Shown piece after piece: positions 16,877 to 25,274 of a stretch of DNA of 64,000 nt. The stretch comes from JAMXLO01 sp963719805 (GTDB lineage Bacteria > Pseudomonadota > Alphaproteobacteria > Acetobacterales > Acetobacteraceae): NCBI GenBank assembly GCA_963719805.1, contig CAVRDF010000009.1, positions 1-64,000 of the forward strand. Direction: 5' to 3'. The notes below the pieces were generated by a model that was not told the DNA's origin, did no database searches, and worked only from the letters and a program-made list of their open reading frames with translations. How positions within the stretch are numbered: position 1 is the stretch's first letter; each line of letters begins with the position of its first letter. The position numbers were made by a program, and so were the translations under genes.

Positions 16877-16956
16877 ACCGCATCGTGTTCGGACAGCCGG
16901 CCCGCCGCAGCGGGTGGGGCTCGCGGGCCCGCTAGGGTCTGGATAGGAGGTGCGAT

Positions 16957-17094
16957 GTGGACGACGCCGGATCAGTTGCCGCTCATTGCACGTTCGTTGC
17001 GGTTTGTCCCTTTGAGGACAATTACAATACGCAACCGTGCGTTGATGGCCGCTGCGAACGCCCGTATCCAGACGACAGAGAACTTCAGTTGTAG
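16957..17094 (+). CDS. 45-aa cysteine-containing protein with GTG start
   Basis: AGGAGG (16945-16950) is followed at six bases by GTG and at four bases by ATG in another frame. The GTG frame gives 45 residues that look protein-like, with four Cys (positions 11, 17, 28, 33), an EDNYNTQPCVDGRC motif and an acidic PDDRELQL end. The stop is two bases before the next ATG. The ATG frame gives an Arg-rich 88-residue product of poorer quality. The four Cys suggest a small metal site or disulfides. Confidence 0.45.
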   Translation: MDDAGSVAAHCTFVAVCPFEDNYNTQPCVDGRCERPYPDDRELQL

Positions 17095-17096
17095 AC

Positions 17097-17354
17097 ATGC
17101 CCCGCAGCGGAGATGGATTGCCGCCGGCCCAAACCGAAACGCCGGGAGGATTGCGGCGGATGGCTTCTCGTGCGCGATTGTATGCGCGCGATCTACATCC
17201 CGGCGACGAGGGCATCGCTAGGCTCCGGCAGTTCGCTGAAGAACTGGAAGCGCGCGCCGTCGCATTGGACACAGTCGAGGTTAAGGCGCCCGAGGTCACC
17301 CCCTCGCCTCCGGCCCCAGTAAAGCCACGCGGCACGGCCGAACCCACCGGTTAA
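17097..17354 (+). CDS. Small helical hypothetical protein
   Basis: 85 residues beginning MPRSGDGLPPAQTETPGG. A central helix RLRQFAEELEARAVALDTVE is similar in style to other tiny helical proteins of this region (17647, 23764). The tail is Pro-rich. It begins two bases after the cysteine-containing protein, suggesting one transcript. Function unknown. Confidence 0.5.
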   Translation: MPRSGDGLPPAQTETPGGLRRMASRARLYARDLHPGDEGIARLRQFAEELEARAVALDTVEVKAPEVTPSPPAPVKPRGTAEPTG

Positions 17355-17430
17355 GCTCTGGGCCAATAACCAGCCACGCCGTCGATGGGGTCGGGCGCGA
17401 GGCTAGGCCAAACCTGAGTGCCGACGGTAG

Positions 17431-17601
17431 CTAATAATCTGAGATGATCCGCGCGAGCCGCCACGTAAACCCACACGGCGCTTCGGGCAGCGGCTCCCCC
17501 TTCATTAGCGTGGTGCACCTTCCGGTCGGCCTACCGAAGACGTTCAGTTCGTCATAATCTCCGGTCACGAGGGCCGGTTCGCGTGGGCTTTGCTCTGCCA
17601 T
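17431..17601 (-). CDS. 56-aa conserved hypothetical protein, copy A
   Basis: Reads MAEQSPREPALVTGDYDELN, then VFGRPTGRCTTLMKGEPLP and APCGFTWRLARI before TAG at 17431. A related sequence lies on the other strand at 32942-33076 with the same blocks (HYEELNVFGTPTGR, EGEPLP, RGFTWR). That shared pattern shows both were selected as protein. Predicted beta-rich. Function unknown. Confidence 0.6.
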   Translation of the reverse strand: MAEQSPREPALVTGDYDELNVFGRPTGRCTTLMKGEPLPEAPCGFTWRLARIISDY

Positions 17602-17646
17602 CACCAGCACATAGCACTGGATGGCGGATACGAACCGCGGTGAAAT

Positions 17647-17826
17647 CTATTGGTCGCCCCGTTCCAGTTCCGTCGCCCGGATCTCTAGCCCCACAGCGTA
17701 TTCAAGTAGTCGGTCATAGTTCGCCTTCTCGACCATTCCGCCCATCAGACGGCGCACCCGTCCCGCCCTTCTGCGCAAGTTTGCCGCGATGATCAGTCTC
17801 TCGGACATAATTCCGTCGCGTGGCAT
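17647..17826 (-). CDS. 59-aa helical hypothetical protein
   Basis: Starts MPRDGIMSERLIIAANLRRR, continues MGGMVEKANYDRLLEYAVGL and ends EIRATELERGDQ. AGGAGGG lies about nine bases before ATG 17826, a strong ribosome site. It resembles the short helical proteins with a Y-x-x-L-L-x-Y-A-x-x-L-E pattern found repeatedly in alphaproteobacteria. It is downstream of the response regulator on the same strand, with a gap of about 90 bases. Confidence 0.6.
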   Translation of the reverse strand: MPRDGIMSERLIIAANLRRRAGRVRRLMGGMVEKANYDRLLEYAVGLEIRATELERGDQ

Positions 17827-17917
17827 GAGTGGACCCTCCTACGCCGGAACCGGCAGCGAAGCGGTCGGTTGCCTTACGTCGGAATTCAATCCCCAGTGTG
17901 AGGGACATCGTGTTCGC

Positions 17918-18265
17918 TCAAGGCGGTGGAAGGTTCTCCCGAATTACCCGCTCAAACTCCTCCAGCGCAAACGGTTTTGCGAGACGCACGGACTTGGGAT
18001 TCCCCGCTGGATCGATCCCGGCCGGATGGCCGCTCATGAGAATTGCTTTGATCCCAAGCTCCTCGGCGCGTTTGGCGACATCGTGGCCTCGCCCGTCCGG
18101 CAACATGACGTCCGTAATGACCAGCGCGTGCGAAGCATGCGCGAGTAGTTGGAGCGCCTCGGCTTTCGTGCCGACGCAATGGCAACGATGGCCTGCATCC
18201 CGAACGATACCGCAAAGCGTGCGGCGGACAAGTTCGTGATCATCGACTATGAGGAGCCGTGCCAT
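17918..18265 (-). CDS. Single-domain response regulator (CheY-like receiver)
   Basis: 115 residues from ATG 18265 (MARLLIVDDHELVRRTL). All receiver positions are present: Asp8/Asp9, phospho-acceptor Asp52 in VITDVMLPDG, Ser78 in LMSGH and Lys97 in RLAKPF. There is no output domain, so it acts by protein contact. No histidine kinase is in the window. The open frame reaches 18340, but the upstream residues are not part of the fold. Confidence 0.88.
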   Translation of the reverse strand: MARLLIVDDHELVRRTLCGIVRDAGHRCHCVGTKAEALQLLAHASHALVITDVMLPDGRGHDVAKRAEELGIKAILMSGHPAGIDPAGNPKSVRLAKPFALEEFERVIRENLPPP

Positions 18266-18526
18266 GATAAATTCAACGCCTGAATTGCCGTCGCGTGCTC
18301 GGGGGCCCGGCACCGCACCCCCAAATGCGAGCCTATTCATTCACACTATATAACGTTCCGTCAACGATCGTAACCTGGGGCTGCTGGCCGGTCGAATGAG
18401 ATGGAGCATGTCGTCGCCAACGGCGAGTGTGTAGGCCGAGGGCAATGGGCGCCTGTCAGCGCCTGGCTCCATCGCGGTGCGGATTCGTAATGTCGCGTCG
18501 TTGCCAACGGGGCAAGCCTGACGGAG
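18266..18526. other. Intergenic region upstream of the response regulator
   Basis: About 260 bases holding the regulator's probable promoter. No gene or clear hairpin seen. Confidence 0.3.
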
Positions 18527-18808
18527 CGTCCCGAACGTTTTCGTCCGGGTCTCTCTTCGGTCTCGGGCGGAAGCCTCTCGGTTCACAACGCGGGGTCTTC
18601 GTTCGTCTGGTGCCAGTTCCTGGGTTTTCGCCGATCTGGATTTGCGATATTGCGGCGCTGCGCCGGCGCGCAGGCCGACGCTGTTCAATCGCTAGCCTAG
18701 GGCCCGCTGCATCTCCCATGCGGCGCGCTTTTTTGTCCCGCTATGCGGCCGGCCATTGCCAGGGGTGAGCTACAGTAAGTTCGCTCTCCAACGGACAACC
18801 TAGGCGCG
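18527..18808 (+). repeat. Hairpin-rich repeat R2, copy A
   Basis: Closely resembles 28097-28373 (most bases agree by eye, with scattered substitutions and small gaps). It contains three hairpins in order: CCCGAACG/CGTCCGGG; AGCCTCTCG/CGCGGGGTCTT; and CGCTGCAT/ATGCGGCG (18705-18725), the last followed by TTTTTT. Substitutions fall mainly outside the stems, which suggests structured RNA or a terminator cassette rather than protein. Confidence 0.55.
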
Positions 18809-18947
18809 TCCGTTGTCAGTTCAGGCTTGCATGGCGCCGACGTGTAAGAGCACCGCAATCATTGCGGCGATCTTGGTGAAGTCGATCGTCATCTCATGGC
18901 ACGGCGGCTGAACTCGCCGCCTACCTTCTCCACCATGTCGCGACAGT

Positions 18948-19328
18948 TCATCGCGCCGGGCTCTCCTTTCGCGCAGCTTCAGTCAGCTCGCTTTTGACCC
19001 GGTCGAGCTCCTCCTCGGTGAGATCTTCAAGATTGATCAGGCGGTTGCGCGCTTGCTCTGTTACCCGGATCAGTTCATCGATCTTGAGCTGCAGCGCCTC
19101 CGTGTCTCTGTTCTGGGTGTTCTGGATGAGAAACACCATGAGGAAGGTCACTATTGTGGTGCCTGTATTGATGACGAGCTGCCACGTGTCGGAGAACTGG
19201 AAGAGGGGACCGCTAACGGCCCATACGACGACCACGAGTATCGCTAGGGCAAAGGTATGGGCATGACCGCTCTGCTTTGAAGTCCACTGTGCGGCCTTAT
19301 CGAAAAGCGCAGTGATATGGTTCGCCAT
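18948..19328 (-). CDS. Low-affinity iron permease family membrane protein
   Basis: 126 residues from ATG 19328 (MANHITALFDKAAQWTSKQS). Two membrane helices (FALAILVVVVWAVSGPLFQF, and WQLVINTGTTIVTFLMVFLI) are followed by the family motif QNTQNRDTEALQLKIDELI and a charged helix. This matches the bacterial iron-permease-like family (PF04120). Transport has been inferred from a fungal relative, and bacterial function is not proven. The extra 26 codons to 19406 are not conserved in style. Confidence 0.85.
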   Translation of the reverse strand: MANHITALFDKAAQWTSKQSGHAHTFALAILVVVVWAVSGPLFQFSDTWQLVINTGTTIVTFLMVFLIQNTQNRDTEALQLKIDELIRVTEQARNRLINLEDLTEEELDRVKSELTEAARKESPAR

Positions 19329-19624
19329 TGGAGTGCCTCGATGGACAATGGTTTGGGCCTTTTGCTTCGTTCGCCGTTGATGATCAAGGCAATGGCGGTC
19401 ACACATCCGCGCAGCCAGAGAGTCGCTATAATGATGGTACAGCGGTGCAGCTGGAATAGCAGGCGCCTGGGCCGGGGCTAGATCGAGATGCGGATCGGCG
19501 CATTTGACGTTGCGCCTACGGTCCTGACGCTGACCCTATGAGCTGTGGGTGGGACGAAAAAATGCGACGGTTACAGACGGTGGGTAAGCAGTTTCCCGGG
19601 GAAAGGACAGCGGTAGTGTGAAGC

Positions 19625-20785
19625 CTACAGTTGCGTATTCGGGTTACGCAGCCAGCCGCAAAATGGCAGCGCGATGAAGCAAAGCGCTGCCATGAATAGA
19701 AATGCGAGGCCGCCGAACTTGGCATAAAGGAAGCCGGAGACGGAGGTCACCAGTGCGATCACAAGACCTACGCAAAACGTTCCATAGAGCGCCTGCGCTG
19801 TTGCAACCAGCCGAACCGGCACGACAGAGACAATGAGCTGGATGGCGGCGAGGTGAAACAAGGCGAAGGTCAAGCCATGCAAAGGTTGGATGAAGGCCAA
19901 TACCCACGGCGAGGTCGTAAACGCTGCAACGCTCCAGCGGATCACCCCGGCCCCGGTGGCAAGCATCATTGATCCGTTGGTGCCAATCCTTCTGATAACC
20001 CGCGGCCCAATCACGACGAAGACGACGACTTCGGCGAATACCGACTCCGACCAGAGAATGCTGATGGTGCCGAAGTCGATCCCGGCGCCCCTCCAGCGGA
20101 TCACCGCGAAGGAATCATGCAGGGCGTGGCTGCCCCAAAGCAGCGAGGCGACGAGCAAAAGCAAGCGATAGACCGGAATGCGAAGCAACAGGAGACTATC
20201 CCGCAGTATCGAAGAGCTTGATCGCGGGTATTCAAAGCTGAGCTTCGGGAGGAACAACACGAGCCCGCTGCTCATGATCAGAAGACCGGCGCTACTCAAC
20301 ATTGATGCAGGGAGACCGGCCACGGCGGTTAGCCATCCGCTCGCCAAGTCGCCGACCGCGAAAGCCCCAGATCCGGCTGCCCGAAGCCAGCCATACTGAA
20401 AGCGCCGCTCGCCCCGGCTGGTCTCAGCTGCCGTCGCGCCGAGCGCATCCATGATCGGTGCGATCGGTCCCAGCATTGAGGCATGGACAAGCGCGACGCT
20501 CAACAGGCCGGCAAAACTGCGCGGTAGAAGGAAGGCAACCGTTGCCGCGGCCGCGAGCAGGGCGCAGACGCTCAGGATCAGAGTGTGCCGACGAAGAGCG
20601 TCTGCGGCATGGGAGACGAGTGGACCGGCGGCGAGCCTGACGACCATGGCGCCTGCCAGGACAAGCCCGATGTTCTCCGGTTGTAATCCTCGCGCGCTAA
20701 GGAGAGGCGGGACGAAGGGGGATTGTACGCCGAAAGCGCCATAGAGAAGGGCGTATGCCGCCAGGAAGGAGCCGAGGGTGCGCAT
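19625..20785 (-). CDS. MFS transporter (MFS_1-like / phenylpropionate-transporter-like)
   Basis: 386 residues with about 12 membrane segments. The N-terminal half starts ALLYGAFGVQSPFVPPLLSA, and the first cytoplasmic loop carries the usual Asp-Ala-Leu-Arg-Arg motif (HAADALRRHTL). The arrangement and length fit the MFS_1-like group that includes HcaT. The second half holds charged residues in a loop before segment 7 (FAVIRWRGAGIDFG). Substrate unknown. It stands alone on the minus strand. Confidence 0.8.
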   Translation of the reverse strand: MRTLGSFLAAYALLYGAFGVQSPFVPPLLSARGLQPENIGLVLAGAMVVRLAAGPLVSHAADALRRHTLILSVCALLAAAATVAFLLPRSFAGLLSVALVHASMLGPIAPIMDALGATAAETSRGERRFQYGWLRAAGSGAFAVGDLASGWLTAVAGLPASMLSSAGLLIMSSGLVLFLPKLSFEYPRSSSSILRDSLLLLRIPVYRLLLLVASLLWGSHALHDSFAVIRWRGAGIDFGTISILWSESVFAEVVVFVVIGPRVIRRIGTNGSMMLATGAGVIRWSVAAFTTSPWVLAFIQPLHGLTFALFHLAAIQLIVSVVPVRLVATAQALYGTFCVGLVIALVTSVSGFLYAKFGGLAFLFMAALCFIALPFCGWLRNPNTQL

Positions 20786-20906
20786 ATCCGGGGACTACGC
20801 TGGCGACGTTCTAAAGGCGTAGCAACCGATTTCCTAGAACGAGTGACCCTGGGCTGACGTGCCGCCGGGCGCCGGGGGCGTAAAGGCGTGCCGGCGGATC
20901 ATCCTT

Positions 20907-21095
20907 CTAGAGGCTCGGTTTTTTCGCGTGCTTAGCCGTCTCGGTGGCTTGGCGATCTCGGTTCGGCGTGCCTTTCGGGCGACTGTCGTCGTCGCGCTGG
21001 GACGCCGGCCGCGGCTTGTCGGCCTCGGGACCAGTGATACCGCTGGACACGGGCGGATCACTGGCGATCGTCTTGTCGTAGTTGTCCTTAGCCAT
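20907..21095 (-). CDS. Small hydrophilic hypothetical protein
   Basis: 62 residues opening MAKDNYDKTIASDPPVSSG and rich in Asp, Lys, Arg, Pro and Ser, without hydrophobic core residues. It is probably disordered. Similar short disordered proteins are common in stress islands. No ribosome site of note. Confidence 0.4.
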   Translation of the reverse strand: MAKDNYDKTIASDPPVSSGITGPEADKPRPASQRDDDSRPKGTPNRDRQATETAKHAKKPSL

Positions 21096-21148
21096 TGCGC
21101 CCGTACCCTCCGTCGAGCTTAAAGCGGGCCACCAAGCTCCGAGGTTTC

Positions 21149-21334
21149 CTATTCTGGAACAAGCGGTGCGTTTGGCGGCGGTTCGCGGTTTTCATCGCCC
21201 TGCGGCTCCGGAGGCAGCTTTGGCAGAGTATCCGCCGGCAGGTCGTTGCGTTCGCCAGGCAGGCTGTCACGCGGCCCATTGATACGGCGTTCCACGCGAT
21301 TGCGCCGGGTTCGTGAGGATTCTGTTTCGGGCAT
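21149..21334 (-). CDS. Small disordered hypothetical protein
   Basis: About 61 residues from the ATG at 21334 (MPETESSRTRRNRVERRING), Pro/Glu/Asn-rich (DTLPKLPPEPQGDENREPPP). A further ATG lies at 21343. It looks disordered, like its neighbour at 20907, and may share a transcript with it. Function unknown. Confidence 0.4.
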   Translation of the reverse strand: MPETESSRTRRNRVERRINGPRDSLPGERNDLPADTLPKLPPEPQGDENREPPPNAPLVPE

Positions 21335-21456
21335 GAGCATCACTCCGCAAGCAACGGGCTCTGCCCGTCACTCACTCAACGGAGCGCGATGGCACTTGGT
21401 TGCTATTCGGCAGCCGCCGGTTCATCCAGTCGCCGACGGAGGGGGGAGAAGTGGCT

Positions 21457-21642
21457 ATGCCTCGCATCCAAACAGTTTGGCGCAGCACACTTGCCGTAAT
21501 TGCCGTATTCAGCGGGGTTCTCGCCGGTCTCGTGTTGTATGGGATCGCGGTCGTGTGGGCGCTGCTTGCGCCCTTCGTATTCGGCAGCGGCGACAACAGA
21601 GGAAGTCACGACCACGCTTCTGAGAAGCGCCGCGGGGCCTGA
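21457..21642 (+). CDS. Small single- or two-pass membrane protein
   Basis: 61 residues from ATG 21457 (MPRIQTVWRSTLAVIAVFSG). One long hydrophobic region (LAVIAVFSGVLAGLVLYGIA, then VVWALLAPFVFG) is followed by a short polar His/Lys tail. GGAGGGGGGAG lies before the ATG. Function unknown. Confidence 0.5.
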   Translation: MPRIQTVWRSTLAVIAVFSGVLAGLVLYGIAVVWALLAPFVFGSGDNRGSHDHASEKRRGA

Positions 21643-21769
21643 CAGTCCGGGTCGGATATCGTTGCCGGGAGCAACTGCTCGGCCTGCAGTCACGTTTGCG
21701 AAATATTTCCGCATGCAGAAGCCTAAACATTTGATGCATCTGCGGGGCCTGTTGCCCGGTTAGGTCACA

Positions 21770-22198
21770 ATGGACGTGCTCATTGTTGAACGTGACCTGT
21801 TAGTCGGGTCGGTGCTTACCGATGCGCTGGACGCCGAGGGAATTTCGGTCGCGGTTCTGCCGGATGACGAAGCGCTCAAGCTCACGCCGGCCCTTTCTCC
21901 GCAGGTGGTGATTACCAGCATGAACCGGGGGCATGGCGAAGATTGCTCCGGGCTTGATGTGGTCGCGGCCATGCGCCGCAAATTGCCGGGGCTCTGTGCG
22001 ATCTATCTCGCCGCCATCTGGCCCGCGCGCCTGCCTCGGTGGGCGCTGGCGAAAGGCGAGCGGTTCCTCGAGAAACCCGTTGGCTTGGCGATGATGGTCC
22101 GCGCGGTGCGGGAGCTGCTGAATTCAAACTATGCGGGCAGGCAGGATCGTCATCATGAGCGATTATCGTCTAGGTCGGCGAACGGCTGGTGGCCATAG
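21770..22198 (+). CDS. Degenerate receiver-domain protein (no phospho-acceptor Asp)
   Basis: 142 residues; the first ~115 fold like a response-regulator receiver: MDVLIVERDLLVGSVLTDAL (acid pair Glu7/Asp9), VVITSMNRGH, and the Lys of LEKPVG. At the position of the phospho-acceptor Asp there is Ser50, so normal phosphorylation is not expected. The last ~25 residues (NYAGRQDRHHERLSS) look non-native, perhaps a frame extension. It could be a pseudo-receiver that works by binding alone. Confidence 0.65.
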   Translation: MDVLIVERDLLVGSVLTDALDAEGISVAVLPDDEALKLTPALSPQVVITSMNRGHGEDCSGLDVVAAMRRKLPGLCAIYLAAIWPARLPRWALAKGERFLEKPVGLAMMVRAVRELLNSNYAGRQDRHHERLSSRSANGWWP

Positions 22199-22468
22199 CA
22201 TTCGGCGTGGCGATGGGCCTTTATGAGATCACGCGCACGTTGCCGCTCGCAGGCGGGGTTCCACAATACCGGGCGAAAAATCTCGGCGACAGTCGTGAAC
22301 GCGCCAATTTGGAGCCATCCTTGCGCCCCGCTGCCGAGTGCCGCCAATCAGAAAATACCGCCGCGTCGATCAAAGCCGAAAGCGCCCTAGCAGGCTGCTG
22401 AAGTTCGGCTAGCGGCGCGGGCTGATTTCCGATTCTGTGCTGTGGGTTCGATGGGATGGGATTGGATG
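22199..22468. other. Intergenic sequence including the left end of an IS5-type remnant
   Basis: About 270 bases. CAGGCTGCTGAAGTTCGGCT at 22390-22409 resembles the terminal repeat start of IS5-type elements. No right-end partner was found near the truncated transposase. Confidence 0.35.
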
Positions 22469-23240
22469 CGCGGGAGCGATGAAGTAGCCGGCTCGCTGTT
22501 CAGTTACGTTAGCTTGGAGAAGCGTGTGCGTGCTGACCACCCGCTGCGAGTGATCCGCGCGGTGGTCAACGCGACGCTGGCGGACATGTCGGTGGAATTC
22601 GATGCGCTGTATCCCGCAACTGGTCGCGGCTTGATCCCGCCCGAGCGGCTGCTGCGGGCATTGCTGCTGCAGGCATTCTACAGCATCCGCTCGGAGCGGC
22701 AGCTGGTCGAGCGGATCGACTTCGATCTGCTGTTCCGCTGGTTTGTTGGTCTTGGGATCGATGACCCGGTGTGGGATGCGACGACATTCACCAAGAACCG
22801 TGACCGGCTGCTGGCGGGCGAGATCGCTGGCAAGTTCCTCGCCACTGTGAACAGGCGCAGAAGCCCGTGAAGGCACTGCTATCGAGCGAGCACTTTTCGG
22901 TCGATGGCACTCTGTTGGAGGCGTGGGCCAGCCCCAAGAGCTTCCGCCCGACGGACGGCTCCGGCCCGCCCCCCTGCTGCGGGTCGCAACGCAGAGCAGG
23001 ATTTTTATGGTCAGAAGCGCAGCAACGAGACCCACGCTTCGACCACCGATCCAGACGCCCGGCTCGCCCGCAAGGGACGGGGCAAGGAGGCGAAGTTGTG
23101 CTTCATCGGCCATGCGCTGATGGAGAACCGCAATGGGCTGATTGTCGGCGTGGTGGCGACCCGCGTATCAGGCCATGCCGAGCGGCTGGCGGCGGCACAC
23201 TTGATCGAGCCGCACGCCGAGCGGCCAGCACGCATCACGA
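22469..23240 (+). pseudogene. IS5-family transposase, twice frameshifted and 3'-truncated
   Basis: It opens MRGSDEVAGSLFSYVSLEKR, with the DUF772 helix block ERLLRALLLQAFYSIRSERQ and DDPVWDATTFTKNRDRLL. A frame change near 22850 leads to KALLSSEHFSVDGTLLEAWA (first catalytic Asp). A second near 22970 leads to KRSNETHASTTDPDARLARK and IGHALMENRNGLIVG. Similarity is lost after ERLAAAHLIEPHAERPA, so the last catalytic residue is missing. The element is dead. Confidence 0.8.
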
Positions 23241-23573
23241 CACATCGAGTGCGGCCCAGCCAGACAGGACACGGCTTTGCCGGCGCACAATCATTCGGGG
23301 TCGCATACGTTCGCGAAGTCCCGGCCCAGTCACCAGCCAGGCGGCCGCCACGTGCCGGCTACAGCCCCGTCCGCACCGCATCTGGCGCAGCACGTGCCCG
23401 ACCGTTCTGTCGCCGCCGTAGGATTCTGCCAGGGCGCTGACGCCATAGGCGCGTTCGCCGGGGCACGCTGGATCGCCGCAGTCTACGGCCAGGGCGAAGC
23501 CGGTCAATTCCCGGAGCGGGCTGGCGAGGATCGCGAGACGCTGTCCGCGGGGCGAAGCATTAGCGGCTGCCAT
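23235..23573 (-). CDS. Cysteine-motif conserved hypothetical protein, copy A
   Basis: 112 residues containing ALAVDCGDPACPGERAYGVS, then YGGDRTVGHVLRQMRCGRGC, the layout of a small Cys-rich protein (C-x4-C ... C-x3-C) that recurs in alphaproteobacteria, probably binding a metal. The C-terminal residues run into the broken IS5 end, so the natural stop may have been lost. A decayed relative lies at 33124-33371, and the downstream flanks of both copies are similar too. Confidence 0.55.
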   Translation of the reverse strand: MAAANASPRGQRLAILASPLRELTGFALAVDCGDPACPGERAYGVSALAESYGGDRTVGHVLRQMRCGRGCSRHVAAAWLVTGPGLRERMRPRMIVRRQSRVLSGWAALDVS

Positions 23574-23713
23574 GCCGTGAGAACATCACGAGAACGTTCG
23601 GCGGACAAGAGGCTAATGCGGTGGGAACGTGATTGGCTTGCCCGAACCCGGGCGGTATCGTCCGGGGTCACGCCCGCAACGGCGTAGACCTCTACTCTAA
23701 CCCTGCAAACTCA

Positions 23714-23738
23714 CCGGCCCTTCGGGGCCGGCTCTTTG
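23714..23738 (+). terminator. Rightward Rho-independent terminator
   Basis: CCGGCCC (23714-23720) and GGGCCGG (23725-23731) pair around a TTCG tetraloop, followed by CTCTTTGTC. No rightward gene clearly ends before it; it lies 26 bases upstream of the next ATG. Confidence 0.5.
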
Positions 23739-23763
23739 TCTGGGTTGGTGGAGTATTTCCGTT

Positions 23764-23988
23764 ATGGCCCAACAAATTCGCTCAGGACGCCTGACGCGGT
23801 TGGCACGGGAAGCCCGAGCCGCCGCTGATATGCAGCGAACCACCCATGCCCGGCGCACGATGCTTGAGCTTGCGGACCACTATGAGAACTTGGCCAATCG
23901 CGCCCCCCGGTCGGCGGCTACCGGCGCCACGGCGCGGGCGGTCTCAGATGCCGCACAACCGGTCGGTCACCAGCGGAATAGCGACTAG
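23764..23988 (+). CDS. Small helical hypothetical protein
   Basis: 74 residues: MAQQIRSGRLTRLAREARAA, TMLELADHYENLANRAPRSA and a disordered tail. The helix with LADHYENLA is the pattern of the tiny helical proteins that are abundant in this island. GGAG lies ten bases upstream. Its tail overlaps the end of the Ner-like gene on the other strand. Confidence 0.55.
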   Translation: MAQQIRSGRLTRLAREARAAADMQRTTHARRTMLELADHYENLANRAPRSAATGATARAVSDAAQPVGHQRNSD

Positions 23989-24205
23989 GCCAAATCGTCT
24001 CGGGCGCAACGCCGATGGCTGCCGCGATGATTTGCTCCATCGCTGGCCACGACTTCTTCAGCGCCTTACCAACCGCCGACGGATCGTAGCCGTGGGCTAT
24101 GGCCAAACCCGCGAGGCTATGTCCGCGTTTCTTTAGTTCGGCGGTGACGTCGGCAGGGTGCCAGTCGCGATCGACCGGCGGTTCCGGAATCCTGGCAGGT
24201 TCCAC
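23918..24205 (-). CDS. Ner/Nlp-like winged-helix DNA-binding protein
   Basis: About 95 residues. The core DWHPADVTAELKKRGHSLAG, AHGYDPSAVGKALKKSWPAM and EQIIAAAIGVAPETIWPSRY matches Mu Ner and the chromosomal Nlp (SfsB) family, including the recognition helix and the IWPSRY end. A GTG at 24205 preceded by AGAGGGG is the likely start, with another GTG at 24226. Ner represses early phage promoters; here there is no phage gene nearby, so it may be a domesticated regulator. Confidence 0.8.
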   Translation of the reverse strand: MEPARIPEPPVDRDWHPADVTAELKKRGHSLAGLAIAHGYDPSAVGKALKKSWPAMEQIIAAAIGVAPETIWPSRYSAGDRPVVRHLRPPAPWRR

Positions 24206-24250
24206 GTTTCCCCTCTCGGCAAACACGATGCCGGCTCACTCTGACATTCG

Positions 24251-24453
24251 TCAATCCATGCTCGGTGGCCGCATCATTCGGTCGAGGAACCGCTTCGCCT
24301 TCGCGTCGGCTTCCTCATTCGGCGCATACTCGGCCGGCTCATACCGCCAGCGCTTCGGGTGCTTGGCTGTGACGATCGTGGCGGCCGGTTGGGCCTTCGC
24401 GGCTAGATTTGCGGCTTCGGTACTTCGGGCGGTTGGCTTGGACCATGGGCATG
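24251..24453 (-). pseudogene. 68-aa conserved hypothetical protein, copy A, frameshifted
   Basis: It starts MPMVQANRPKYRSRKSSREG. An extra C in a CCC run near 24390 then shifts the frame, after which it reads QPAATIVTAKHPKRWRYEPA and EEADAKAKRFLDRMMRPPSM. Copy B at 27392 has both parts in one frame, which proves the break. It lies just upstream of the Ner-like gene on the same strand. Confidence 0.6.
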
Positions 24454-24499
24454 GTGAACCCACTAAGTACCGGCCTAAGCAAGTACCTGGAACTGCACC

Positions 24500-24911
24500 C
24501 CTCCGGAAAAATCACTCGGTAGCTCAAAGTTGCGGAATAACTCCGCGTCGAAAAGCAAGACTTCCATCCGAGATGATTGGTTACACGCGTGACACCCGTA
24601 AGGTCAGCTGCGCTTCCACCGAACCACTTCACGGTCGAAGGATGCCTGGCAGCGCTCAGATGGCCATCAACGCCTTGCGCTATTGTTCTGTCCGCTGCTT
24701 CAGACTCGATCGTCTGAGCGGCAAAAACCTTGGGCAACATCCCTGCGTTTGAGTCGTTTATGAGAGTAATGTCTGCAGTGCATCGCATGATGGCGACTCC
24801 TTGGGCTAGGCCGGGCGGGCAGTCGATTAACCACTGGTTTAAGGGGCGGATCTCAGGAGAAGGCCAGTCAGGGCCTCCGGCACACATCCCCCTGCGCGGC
24901 ATCAGTGCGGG
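24500..24911. other. Intergenic stretch without a supported gene
   Basis: About 410 bases. Frames on both strands are open but do not look like proteins. The right end leads into the DUF4142 remnant. Confidence 0.3.
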
Positions 24912-25064
24912 AATGGTTCAGGATCATAAGCGCACGGTGGCGCGCATTCAGAAGCAGACGCAGAGCGGCAGTGACTCGGCACTGAAATCCTTCGCTCAGT
25001 AGTACCGCCGAGCACATCTAGCAGCATCGGCAGATGGCAGAGACAAGTGCCGTCAAAGCCTGAG
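24912..25064 (+). pseudogene. DUF4142 gene remnant (3' end only)
   Basis: The reading MVQDHKRTVARIQKQTQSGS then DSALKSFAQ is nearly the same as residues 116-145 of the intact gene at 4978. It is followed by a stop and a shifted remainder (cagatggcagagacaagtgc is identical in both copies) up to TGA at 25062-25064. The 5' two thirds are absent. Confidence 0.75.
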
Positions 25065-25274
25065 GCCGAAGTCGTCTCCACCCGGTAGGTTAGAGGGATG
25101 CAACTGCCGAGTTCCCGCTCGTCGGACGAGCGGGGAAGTAAGGGTGGGCTCCTCCGCATTGTTGAAGGAAGTGTCCTCGCCCTACAAAGCGTGGCATCGG
25201 CTTTCTCAACAACTATTGGGGGATGGATGGGCAGTATCCTCCCCGGCTTACGTGCCGACGACTAAGAATCCTTG

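Noticed and set aside
18427..18768. Plus-strand frame over repeat R2 as a protein gene (also 28079-28384)
   Set aside because: The two copies diverge with small gaps that break the frame, and the conserved features are stem-loops; translation is Arg/Cys-rich and unlike a protein.
22409..23113. 234-codon minus-strand frame
   Set aside because: Antisense of the IS5 transposase remnant.
24339..24902. 187-codon minus-strand frame as one gene
   Set aside because: Only its last ~60 codons overlap the 68-aa family and there in the wrong frame after the break; the rest is not protein-like.
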